DNA from: Odontesthes bonariensis
Taxonomy: Eukaryota; Chordata; Actinopteri; Atheriniformes; Atherinopsidae
Assembly: GCF_027942865.1 (NCBI RefSeq)
Contig: NC_134528.1
Coordinates: forward strand, 6,195,586-6,259,585
Reading direction: 5' to 3'
Length of the DNA stretch: 64,000 nt
Positions 28,016 through 40,800 of the stretch are shown here, piece after piece. The stretch's first letter is position 1. Each line of letters starts with the position of its first letter. A program made the translations under genes and the position numbers. Under the pieces are notes generated by a model. That model worked only from the letters and a program-made list of their open reading frames with translations, did no database searches and had not been told where the DNA came from.

Positions 28016-31000
28016 GTTTGAAGAAACTGCTGAATTGAATCGCTTGCTGCACGACCAGTCACAAACATTCACGGGTTACGCAATCGGGTGTTTGTGGCGG
28101 CAACCGACCTGTGTGTTGAGGCCTCAGGGAGTCACCCGAACGACTCGAGTCTCCCAACAGAGATGCTGCCTGAAGCGGTGTTCGGTGAACTTTATCTCAG
28201 ATGAAAGCAAACAAACAGTGAAAGTCCTCCAAACAATGGTTTTGTTACAAGAGAAAAAACATAAAGTTTCTCAGTGACACACATCATCCGTCAGACGGTT
28301 TTTGTATCAAAACATTTCAAATTATCCCAAAAAATCTGACAGAAAAAGGAAAAAAAGTGACAAGTTTATTCTTTCACTGTACAAAATCTCCCAAAACAGG
28401 TACAAATAGATTCAGAGAACACAATGAACTCAGAAATCATGCAAAATTATTCAAATGAAAAAATTGACACAGAAAACCACTAGGATTGAACAGCTTGTAG
28501 ATGTGCATCCTGTCACCAGAAAAAAAGACCAGGAGATATTGACTTGAGCAACCCAACAGTTTGATTATTAAATGTCAAATCATTTTGTGTTTAGCAACAG
28601 AATATAACTGGAAATGAAGGCCCGTGCTATTCTTATCTGCCCGTACGCTTTGGGTTTACACCAGCGCTGACTGCTAAGGATCAATAACATCCTGTGTTAC
28701 AAAATTCTGTGGCATAACAAGTCGTATCTCTGTGAGAGTACGGTTACAGAAGGAAGCCTACAATCTGAAATCAGATTTGATCTGCTAAGACAGGCGGGAG
28801 CGTCAGGCAGGTGGTGCTGTGTCCACCTGTTAGAGCCTCAGGGCCTGAGGCTGAGCAGCAGAATCTGTGCAGCTCGATTCTTCCCCCGCAGCTGAAGTAA
28901 CAAATATCTGGAAAGAAACACAAGGCTGGTCCACCTGCAAGGGCTGCTTTTTCACTGGAGACCACCCACATGTTGAGAGGGCGTGAAAAAACATCTGTTT
29001 GACAGCATCGCAGTCCTCAACCTCCACCCAGCGGTGGAATGCAACCAAACTCGAAAGACTAAAGTCTGCCCTTCTACTATTTTTGGCACATTATTTTCTT
29101 TTCTTCTTTATGTGAAATGATCGTTATACCTCTCCACGTGTCAGAGATAAACCTTTTACCCTGATGCAGTTAGTTTAACAGCAGTAGTTTGATCCTATTT
29201 AGAAAACTTCAGATCCTCTGAGGGAAAATACTGTAAAGTGTACTCGGTAACATGAATTGCTGCACTCAAACCACTTAGAACTGATTACTTTCCACCCTGA
29301 ATCATCTCGGTTTAAAACCTCCAGAAGCACGTTTTTTCTCATGTGAGCTCTTTACAGAACACTGATCCACATTCAGATCGTAAGAAACCGTCCAGAAGAA
29401 CACATTTAGAGGTGTTACATGTCTAACAGAGTGTTCCTGCAGCAGGAACAGTGCGCTGTGTGTTTTGCTTTGCGTAACATTGTATGTGACTGATTCAGAG
29501 GGCCTCGGAGGCTTGCAAACAGCCTCTTCTTCTTGTCCTACAAAGATTGTCATTGTTCAGTCTTCCTCTACTCTCACACAGACAGAATGTACGACTGTCC
29601 CTCTTCATTTCTGACCCTTAACTCCCTCTTACATTTAACTCTGATGAAGTACTGTGGAAAACACAATGGACCAAGAGAAACACACTTAGAAAATATAAAG
29701 GTATTAAAAAGAAACTGGGAAATATTTGCTTTCTGGTTAGCTGAAGTTAGGTGAGATTAGAGGGTTAGCTTAGCTTAGCATAAAGACAACAGCATGGTCT
29801 TGATAATGCACTTTGTCTTGTTAATTTATATAAAAAAAGAATGAAAATAAATATGTTAAACTGCTTTTTTAGCATGCAAACAGTGAACACTTATCTGATA
29901 TTACCGGGTTACTGGTAAAAAGAGTGTTTTCAATCTTAATGCTAAGCTAACGGCTACTGATGCGTGCATCAGTCAATATTTACATAAGAGTGGCATCAGT
30001 CTTCTCATCCAAACCAAACAAAGAAAAAGAAGTTCACTAATATCATTCTTACAACATAATAAGTGAGGTTCTTTAGCAGGTCAACCCACTTTTTTCAGTC
30101 TGATTAGTGCTGAACACATCAGGAATGGATGGTATTCACCTTTAAATCCCACTATATGAGAGCAGATTTCCTGCTAAACACAGCCTTTTATGATGATAAG
30201 ACCATTTTATTATTTTGATCTGATCCAGACAGTAGTTGCCATGGAAACCGTCTCTTTATATCAGCAGGTTGTTGCACATGTCATTTTCTGATCCTCCACG
30301 TATGCTTTGGTGAGAATGGTTGTTTATAAAACTTATTTCATTGTTGTACTAACTCTTACAATTCAAAGCAACAGCTTACTCACCAAAAGCTAGCGGGTCA
30401 TCCTTCGTTTGAGGTTTACGTCACTGTTGGAGCAGGAAGCAATAATTACCCACGATTGCAGCAGGTCCTGAACGCCACTTGTGAACTTTTCCACTGAAGA
30501 CAAAAGCCAGATCGCAGTGAATATTAGTGTTTTTATTTCTGTCCATTGTGAAAGGCTTTATGTCGAAACCACTTGCTAATTCTATCCATCCTTTCATCGA
30601 GGACTGGAGTTTGAAATTACTATTAGGTTCATATTCTGTAATATTACTCGGCACATAGAGTTCAATGCAGTCAAATGGCATTGGAATGCAGTGAATAGTT
30701 AACTGGGGAATTCACATAAATATATCTTTAAGGATGGCTTAGCAACCCTGGAATAAACAACTTAAAAAATGTCCCTTTAAGACTTAACGTGACAAAGGTT
30801 CCACTGTGCTCTGAAACCCATTTTTCCAATGGTTTACACTGGTCAAAGTTGCTGTGCCGAGCAAAATACAACAGGCTGATGGGGGAGCTTGTGTTGTTGT
30901 AAAAAAAAATGAGCCATCCAGCCATTCAGTGAAGACAAATTGGAGGAAAAGCTTACTGCTAAATGTCTAAGTTCCTTTAATTTAGTGGGACAGGTTTGAA

Positions 31001-34000
31001 TTTATTTGGAGAAGTCAGGAAATCTTTTCTTGGTTTCCATCCAGGAAGGCATATCAGGTGTGTTCCAACAGTAAAATCTTTTTTGTAGATTAGGGATGTG
31101 TTATATAGAGTACAAAATGATGCAGTTGCACCAGAGTTTTAATTTTTTTTTCCTTATTTTGCTTCGTCTCCTCCAAACTGTGTTCTGGCAGGCACACTGT
31201 GAAAGATACGCCATGATGAACAGAGATTTTGGCACGCTTCTGCACGACCAAATACATGTGCGGTCATTAACGAGGGACTTTTGTTTAACTGTATAAATAT
31301 CTTTACTTGTAAAATGCCTTCAGGATGTATCTCTGGTCTCCTGAAAGTCACACAGATCGCTTTGAAAATTCTTACCAGTGATCCTCAAAGGAAGACAGTG
31401 TTTTCATGGCATGTGAAACAGCTCTGTAAACAATGAAATATCCATATCTTCATATGTGAGTATTAACATTATTTAGATTGAAGTCATAAAAACTACTTCC
31501 CAAATTGCGAAATGTGACAACCTCAGGAGTTTATAGGCCAATAATCCCTCAAAAAAGGTTGTTTTTCCAGCTTTACCTTTTAAAACTTTACATATATGAG
31601 CCGCTGTACAGCATGTAAGTGAGTTTTAGTGGCTGGGTGGAATACTACATTAACTCTGGAGAGACTTCAGCTTGCTTTTTATTGTTGACCTGTCATGCTC
31701 TGTTTCCAGCATTATCATCATCATCTGTGTACTCATGATTCTAAAGTCGAGAGCCAAGCAAGCTGTCGCCAGTCTTTACACTGAACTGAGATAGACCTTT
31801 TACTCCCCATTAGGACAAACATTTCTGGATAAACAGGTTCCCCAAGAAGGTTAAACTGTTCCTATAATGGATAGACATTTGACTGTACAGGAGGGGGAAA
31901 AAGTATGACTAAAAATAACATTTTCTTTTAAGAGTTTTTCCAAATCTTTCTTTTACGCGTCTACTGAAACCTCTTAATGAGTAAACAAAAACTTCTGTGG
32001 TTGTTGCATCATTGAGTAAATACTTTTTTCCTCTGCGTGTGGGTAATTTCAAGAACTGTGTGTGTGTCACATATCGGGGACGTAGGCGACTGGCTTAATG
32101 CCTCTTTCGCCTCGTGGATCAAGCAGCTGTTCGGCAGCTGTGTGCACAAGTGTGAGAAAATGTGTGCGTCAGGGCATGAAGGGGGGAGTGTTTGTTAGTG
32201 TGTGTGTGTCAGAGAGAGAAAAAGACAGAAAAGCAGCGCTGTAATTTATGCAGCACCTCCGACCCCTCGGCTCTCGGCTGCCTGTGTCTGCTGAGGTTTG
32301 CTGACGTGAGAGAAAAGGCAGCACATCAGAGCTTGAGCTCGAGAGGGGAAGGAGGTGGGAGGAATACGAGGGTGGAGCAAGAAGCAGTATGACTGAAACA
32401 TTTGGTTTTATGTGTATGTTAACCGCTGACTGTTGTTAGGAAAGACATGGCATTCAGAAACTCTTACTCACATGTACATGAAGGCATGTATTACCAAATA
32501 ATGAAACAACACACAAAGTAAGATCATCCTGGAAGCAGCAGATGACCGCATAGCAGCTGCGTCACATGATCTTCTTCAGCAGAAAGAAGACGTATTTTCA
32601 AATTTTCTTACAAATTAATAGACTTTAGAATCGTTATTTCATGAAAACTGCCTCATCTAACCACAAACCTATATTCTTCTGGTTTTCATTTCCCCTCTGC
32701 GGTTAACATGCTCCTCAAACACGTACAAGTGGATCATCCCTGCTGTGTGAATGGGATTGAGGCTCAAAGTGCTGGGTAGGGGAAAGCAGTAATGCAACGG
32801 CTTAATCAGGCTGAGGAGAACACACACACACACACACACACACTGAACAGTCATCTCAAGACTCTCCATCCTGTTTTCTCTCTGCAGACCTCCGCCCCCA
32901 CACACTCATGAGTCTTATTTGCACTGAGTGGACACAGAGATATTCCAAGTTTTGTCTAAACAGGTTTTTCCACTATTAATGTGTCCTCTAGGATAATTTA
33001 ATACGCCAACAGATTAAACAGAAATGTGCAGCCAGGCAGATTATTTGTTCGTTCAAGAGGACAGAGCAGAGGTTGTGCGATGTTAGGGCACAAGTGGGAG
33101 GACGCTGTTTATATAAAATCATATGAAGAGTAAGCAGATGACTGTAGAGTTGACTGGATGGACTGAAAAAAGGTAAAGGTTTGGAGAACAAACGAGAGAA
33201 GCATCTATTAAGTTTACCTCTAAGTTATTGTTGGTGTGTCTGCACTTTAGCCCCCCCGCGCACTAGTTTTCTGAGGTCATACATAAATAAAATTGAATAA
33301 CATGTATCATCTTCATAGCAATAACCTTCTTTTGTGACACAGTACCTTGTAGCTATGCTAGCAGCACTGTGAAGCTAAATACTGAATTGATTTAGACATT
33401 CCGATAATGGGCATAGCTGTAAACCATGTCAATATTACCACCTAGCACCTATTTGTGCCAAAAATATTGATATGCCCAGTTCCAAATCTGCCCCCAAATT
33501 CTACATTCTAAGCTGCTACACATCTCTATTCATAAAATGTTTAAATTAAAACGGTCACATGGAAAATTAAAACCACTGAAAACTTCTTCAGCTACGTTCA
33601 CACAGCAGGTCTTAATTCTAATTTGTTGCTGAGATACGATTTTCTTTGCGTGGTTGTTCACACTGTAAGTTAAATGCGACCGCCATCACTGTTAACAGTG
33701 TACGGCTCTACGGAAGTGACCCACATGCACAGACTAAGACATGATGTCACACGCAGCATGCTGTGTTTACGGAAGTAAAAAATGGATGTTACACGTCAGC
33801 GAGTTTCAATTCTGAAGTTGTTGTGCAGTTGGAGCCAATAAAGTTATGAGGATTTTAATTGAGTCCAAAACCTCTCTTTCTTTCCACTGACTAGCCCCAT
33901 CAAGGGTGTCTGCCATGCTTGTTTCGTCCATTTTTTTAAACATTTTATCCCGCCTTCTCTGGCACAGAATTGTGACGTCTGTCTAACTTCAATGACGTAG

Positions 34001-37000
34001 AAGTCTGATAAAATGCAACATGACCGTTCCAAACATCAGATATGTATCCGCTTAAAATGTCTGCGGGCACTAATGGTTGATTTTTGTCCTCCTGAAAACA
34101 CAGCTACCAACCTGTTTAATACCCATGTTAGCCAACTACGACTACGAATTTTTCACTTTTAATGTATTACGGTAGGATTACGGTCTGTTTTAAAGTCAAG
34201 CTAGCAGTTTGTTAGCATATTTGCTAGTTTGTTTAAAAAACTAGCACTTTCCACTTTCCTACGACACGGTACAGGCTTCTTCAAAATACATCGCGGTAGT
34301 TAAAAATAATTGCACATTTCTCAAAGGAATGGATACCATTGAAGGCAGAATTTCACACATCTATTGGAGATTTCCAGAGGAATTAATAACCTGCTGGATG
34401 ACTTGCATACGTATGAGCCAAAAAAAATCCATTAATTCCTATGGGAACACCTATAATTTCCAATAATCTCCAAAAATTCTAATTTGGCAAATATCAGATA
34501 GATGTAAGCCAGGATGTTGGATAAAAAAAAAAAAAAGCTGCTAAATTAAGGCTTGGGGAGTCAAACTGATCACTACATTTTATCCTTTTTTTTCTTTGTT
34601 TTTCACAAAAAATGTACTCCCAAACTTGTTTCTCCCCATGTAATGTTAGTATCTTTCTGTCACAATTATTTCATGTGCAAATTTAATAAAACTGGATAGG
34701 CAAACAGTACCTGCTGTAACAGTAATTAGCTTTTTTCCAATTGCTGCAAGGTAGTTTTCATTCACCCAAATAAAATAGAAACATATTTCCTAACATTAAG
34801 CACCACGGTGTATAGTCTATACATACGGTCTTATGGACAAAATACACACGTACAAAAGAGGCACAATACAAATTAAAGAACTTGCTTTTAAAACCTTGCA
34901 CTCATTTAGGAAACTGGCTCCCTTGACAGTTTAGCTACTGACATACCTGCTCGTTGACTACACCTATGACTGGAAGATACCACTAGGGGCCACACCAGCA
35001 AACTCGAAGCAGAACTTCTCCATTTGCAAAATTTTAAAACTAGAGACAATAAAAGGAAGTTAATATTTAGCCAATGTTAAGATCACAGCAAAAAAGGTAC
35101 AGCTGCAGTTTCACACTGTATAAATTTCACCACCATAGATTAATAATCACCTAAATAAAAGGAAGTACATCTTAGGCCTAATATTTTATTCACGCAGCTT
35201 TGTATGATGTACGTAAGCTTATATCCCCTAGTGTTCAACACAGGGAATGCACTGCTTTACAAATGAACAGAAACTTCACTGAAGCCATGGGAAAGCAGTG
35301 ATTTTACCAGCTCCATTATTAAATATCTCTATGTTGTTACGAAAACAGGACCTAAATGCATTGCAAAATAGAAGTGGCTCGGTGAGTTTGCCAGATATTT
35401 AGCAGGTTTTGTGAATTATGTCAAGAGACGCATAAACTACATACATGCACTCGGTTAGAAATCCATCTACTAAAAAGTACAAAAATTGGTTAAATGTACT
35501 TTTGAAATGTTTGCTTTAAAATGTATTCAAAGGACTATTATTAGCTTGACTATAAAAATGACAAAGTGGCTAATTTATTTAGCCAACCTCCAGATACAAG
35601 CAGAGGTCTCTCCAAAATCCACTGCAAAATTACATTTTTTCTTTTAACCTACTTGAGGCAAGTTGCAGACTCCAATATGCAGTTAAGAGTTTTGCATGCA
35701 TACCAAAGATCATGAGGGATTCCCAAAGGAATAAATGGACTGCCAGGTAATTACTGTTCTTTACGTAGTGGTGAATGCCGTGTCGTATATTACTTTGCAT
35801 CTCTAGACAGAGCAGCTTATGACAAGGGTGGAAACTGCCAGAAAATGGCTGTAAAGTGAATGTATCTTCAGGCCAAGAAGAGCGTTCTCACTCATCTGCA
35901 TCACCAAGAGTTTAATGAGTCAGAATGCATCCATTTGATAATTTGCACCTCACAGCAAGAGGGTTCAAGGTTGGATTCGCAGCTGGGGCCTTTCTGTGTG
36001 GAGTCTGCATGTTCTCCCTGTGTATGCGTGGGTTCTCTCCGGGTTCTCCGGCTTCCTCCCACTGTCCAGAAACAGGCATGTTAGGTTAGTTGGCGACTCT
36101 AAATTGTATTGTCCCCTATTGTGTGCACTGGGGAGCACAAGCCAGTGTGTTTCTAGTGGCAGCCCCATTTATCCCCAAGCCCGGATAAATGGTGAAGGTT
36201 GCATCAGGAAGGGCATCCGGTGTAAAACATGAGGCAATACCAGTGTCAGAAAGAAGAAGAAGCAGTATTAAGTAAAACTACTGTGAACCAAACAGTCCTC
36301 TGAGGATTTACATCTTTAATAGGAATTCAACACAGTTGATTTTTTTTGTCTTTTTATGGGATTTACGGCAGTAATAAAAATAGAGAATTTTACCAGCTGA
36401 TGGGATTTTCACTTGGGAGAGTTAACGACACAGACCAGATTAAATTTGTTTTGTTTATTTGGAACCCTTCTCCAAATCACATCTGTAATTTTTTTTCATT
36501 TCACAAAATATTTACAAAAAAAGATACTTTTTTTTTTCCTCTTAATGTCGGGTGTTGTAACAGCTCCCTTTTAGAACGATGAACCGTTGCTTTCATCTCT
36601 CTGTTGAGTCTTGCTCTTTAAGAAAAAGTTCATGAAAAAAGTTCCTCCCACGTCGTTTCTTCCATACACTCATTTTAAAACGGCTTGCAATCTCCCCCCC
36701 CGCCCCCCCCATCTTTTTTTTTGAGTGCTTTAAAAAAAACCTCTTCCTTGCATGCTGTCAGCAGCAAACAGGAAGCCAAGAGCTTGTGTGCTTATTGAGA
36801 GGAAGTGACATCTTTGCCCTGCAGGAAGTACAATTACAGCATCATCACATCGTCCAGATGCTTGATTGGTTTGGTCTGTTCAGTCTTGCCCTTTTCTCTA
36901 CAATCAAATAGTCTCTGTGGACAAGTATGATACATATCGATGTACCAAATAACACAAAGCTATAGTAATCACTAAACGGAAACAGTCTTTTAAGATTTTC

Positions 37001-37748
37001 TGTCCATCTGTGGTTGTAGGAAGAAGTAACGGGTAAAAGGGCTAAATTCTCAAAAACACAGAGGCCTGGAGTCAACCAGCCCTTCAGATGCTCTGTCATC
37101 CCTCTGCGGGTCAGCATCTGTAGTCCTGGCATAGGAAGGCACCCACAAGTACACTGTGGGTATTCCATGGAAGAGCATTTTGTGTTCAAGCTGTACGATC
37201 CATCCCTGAACTCAGCAAAGAAAGGAAGAAGTGCCAAGATGATAAAAATCAAGAGACACAAAAGGTGTGCAGTCCCTCTTTAAAGGATCTATCAAACAAA
37301 GTCAGCTATGTGGAGAAAAATATGAAGCTAATAACGTAAGGCAATTGGCCTCAGTATAACTGGAGGGACAATTATATCAGTGAGCTGAAACCGGACAGCT
37401 CAACACTGCACGGCATTATCCCTTTTCCCTTTAGCCTCAGTGAGAAGCCTTGAAGAAGCATGAGAAGATTTTCCAATAAGAGTTCATTTTCAAATCGATC
37501 AGTCTCCTACTCTATAAATAAAACAGACGCATGTCATCCTCCTCTCTGCAGGCCACTCCTCATTATTTCTTATTCATGTGTTAAATACTGAGTCGAGCTG
37601 TGTCAGAGTGAGCAGCTGGCTGCTTATCCGTTTCACCTATAATACACTACGTGAACCACTGACTGAAAATTAAGGAAAATAAAAACAGAGAAACCCTGCC
37701 CCCCGAATGTGTGTACATGTTCTAGCTCAGTGTGTTCAGATATAAACA
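28016..37748. other. arl3-trim8 intergenic interval
   Basis: No coding gene recognised in about 9.7 kb between the converging 3' ends. It contains a CA microsatellite (32819-32842), CT/GA-rich patches, a retroposon fragment (35939-36262) and a segment near 33590-33800 that looks like a decayed dispersed repeat. Part of 36.6-37.7 kb may belong to a long trim8 3' UTR. Confidence 0.5.
35939..36262 (+). mobile_element. Retroposon fragment common in fish genomes
   Basis: The order of landmarks (tggattcgcagctggggcct, gagtctgcatgttctccctg, ggcgactctaaattgtattg, gaagggcatccggtgtaaaa), ending in an AGA-rich tail at 36252-36262, is typical of a widespread teleost LINE/SINE-type 3' region. No usable frame. 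The family name is left open. Confidence 0.55.
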
Positions 37749-37754
37749 TTTATT
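37749..37754 (-). terminator. trim8: Candidate poly-A signal for trim8
   Basis: AATAAA on the minus strand, about 130 bp past the stop codon. TRIM8 transcripts often have longer 3' UTRs, so a distal signal in 36.4-37.7 kb is possible. Confidence 0.3.
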
Positions 37755-37885
37755 CTAATGTGTGTATAGTGTAACTGCAACTCCACCTCCCCAAGTTAAT
37801 AAGACGGTAAAGGTGTGCTATTTTGGTGCCTGTCTCTATTATCAAGTGTGTATGTGTGTGTGTGTGTGCGCGAGTATCTGCTCTG

Positions 37886-40800
37886 TTAACTGGTGACGTA
37901 GTGCTTTGTGGAAGGCTGCCCATACAGCCCGTAGAAATCTGCATGTCTGTGCGTCTGCGAGGCGTCGATCCAGTCCCTCACTGCCAAGCCCTGCATGGAC
38001 GGACCTCCAGAGGCCAAACCAGGCGGAGGGGGATAGTCCTGGGGGCTGACCCAGGGAAAGGAGCCCGAGCGTGGGTATGGAGGATGGCTGCGGTGGCCCG
38101 ACACAGACGGCACTCCGGAGCAGTAGCAGTTATCCATAGTACACACCAGGATCTTGCGGCCACCATACTGAGGGAGCACGGCTTGCTGGGAGGAGTGCGA
38201 GGAGCTGCTGCCTCCGGGAGGAAAGTGTGAGGAACCGAACACGGAGCTGGAATGGTGGTTGGTCAACGAGCCACTTCCGCTTCCTGCGCCGCCGCTCTCG
38301 CTGATGTGAGGCGGGGCACAGGGGCCGAGAGGCTGCTGATTGGTGGACTGGCCTTCTCCAGAGGCGGAACCAGAGCCCAGGTAGGGCTGTTTGGCTAACG
38401 ACGAGGAAGAGGATGAAGAAGAGGAGGATGAGTCTTTATAACCTGGGGCGGCGGTTTTTCCAGCGCTCCCATTTCCCTCTGGGAAGGCATTGGAATGTTT
38501 CCGTTTCTCTGCCCCAGAGCCGGAGCTCTGACTGCTGGGAAACGCAGGAACGGACTGCAGGAACGTCGACGGAGGGGTGAGGGGAGCTGAGAGAGGAAAA
38601 AAGGTGTGATATAAGAGGACATGAGTGGTGATTAAAGCAAAAAACATTGCTGTAATGCTCTGCACTGAGTTTTTACCTTCAAGCGTTCTTTTTAAGCTCT
38701 TCTCTCTTTTTGAGATCTCAGAGATGAACAGTTTAGAGTTTAGATTCCCGACTTTGTAAGGAGGGAGACTGCTGCCCACACATGCCTGAGACCTGAAAAA
38801 AAAGATGCCACGAGATGTGTAAAACTCACGATAAGAAGCACTGCCCGTGCACTAAAGACCCAGTATCAAAAAAGTAAACCGCCCAAAAACCGTCCACAAC
38901 TCCTCTCTCACCTGTCTGTGAGGATTTTAACGGGCTTGGTGTTTTTCATGAAGCTCAGCTCCTCCGCCTTACTGAAGGCTGTGTGGATGGAGCTCAGCAG
39001 CTTCTGGGCTTCGTGGCGCTGCTCTCCCAGAGCCAAAACCTGGGCAGCATTTTCCTGACAAAACCGAGCCTGAGCCCGATCCAGAGCCTCCAACGTATGG
39101 CCCAGATCCTCCTCCAGGAGCTGGTGCATCCGCTGGTACTGCAGGCGCACCTCCTCTTTCAGCTCACACACCCGGTCCTGTGGAGGAACAAACAAACAAA
39201 AAAACGTCACTCTACTCACAATGAAAGAGCATTACATAATGTGGTGTGAAAAATGTGGTCCAACTGCCCGCAGAGCAGGGCGCCGTGAACATACCTCCAC
39301 CACACACTTGTCGGAGTCGAGCTTGCAAAGCTGTTCTTCGATCTCCTGCACTCGCTCCTCCACACGCTCCTGTTGTCTTAACAGGTTTTGCTGAGAGGGA
39401 GCAAAGGAAATAAAAGTCTTAGACTTGTGACCTCAGTTCGCCACTAGCGTCCCCTCCCCATACCAGAGATATTAGAATCCGGGAGCTGGCTAATTTAGTC
39501 TCCATCCAACACACAATCCCTGCGGGGGAGGAAGGGGGGGGTGCTGTCATAGCAACCAACAGCTATTTTGTGTTTGCATTAGTGAGGACCAGCGTTGGGG
39601 GAGCTGGGGGCGGCAGGCTCGGATAGATAAATGGGGAGGAAAAGCTCCAGCAGCTCTGCTCTCCCCTCGGCTGTCCTGTCCTTTTCTTCCTGAAACACGT
39701 GGATTTAACCAGTGGAGGCCGCTTTGTGAGTCGCGGTAATGTTGTGGCAACAGCGCCTGTTATTTCTGGGATGATGATGGCATGTGAGCAGCAGCACACG
39801 AGCGCTCGGCCAAAAACGGAGACTTTTCGTCCTGCTCAGCCTGTGTCGATAACAATGAGGTGACATCAGCAATCCTTCACGTCGCTCCCTGAAAGTCGGA
39901 AGGTCGCAGTTTTTCTAATCACCGTCGTTAATATTTAACGTGAAGGATGAATATTCCTCGTTAAACATTTAATGGTGGAGAAGCACACTGATAAGGAAAA
40001 ATATCAATAGAAGTCTGAAACTGTGTTAGCAGCTCTGTGAGCCCTTTTATCGACAAATCTTGAACCAGAAAGTAGAGCCAGTTAGTTACACAGGGATCTC
40101 CTCTCCTCCTCAAAGGGCCCGAGCATTAGATCCGTGGACCCGAACGTGGTTTGCAGGTGCGTCTTTGAATATGAGGTAGTTCTCTTTGCAGCCAATAGAC
40201 ATCACCCGCTGAGATGTTGTGCTCGTCGCCCACAGATTCCTAAAAAGTGTGGACACTTCATGACGTGGCGTCTGTCCTCTGCCTTCTCTCCAGCTGAGCC
40301 ACACATGCCCAGAGACACAGATGGAGGGCCGGATATGTTACACCACCGCGTAGCAGAAACCGCTCGAGCGATCGGCCGACTTATCGAGTAGATTATTACA
40401 AAAATATTGTATCGAAAGATTATTTTTCTTTGTCAAGAACAGAGCTGAAAACTCTGTCATCATTTATCACCTTCAGATATTTATTCATTTGACTTTTTAG
40501 GCAACAGCACAGAAGAGATACAAATAAGCAAACTGATCCAATTTAGACTTAATTTAGACTTCTACAAGTATAAAGATCATTTATACGAGCAGTCGTGTCA
40601 GTAAAATGTTTGCTCTACTGATTTACATTAAGTTTCTAAAGTGTTCATATCAGCAGGTAGAAAAATAGCTAAATAGCCGTTTATATGTTGACAAACTGAT
40701 GATCAGTGTAGCATCTTGAGATTTACTCTAAATGCTATACTGATTTTATGGTAATCCTTTAAATGTTTGTCAAGACAAGTCAGTCCAAAACCAAAATGTA

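Noticed and set aside
36845-37261. 138-codon minus-strand open frame with hydrophobic start
   Set aside because: Falls in or near the trim8 3' UTR, with no family resemblance. Its signal-peptide-like start alone is not enough.
37823-38230. 135-codon plus-strand frame opposite the last trim8 exon
   Set aside because: Antisense shadow of a GC-rich coding exon.
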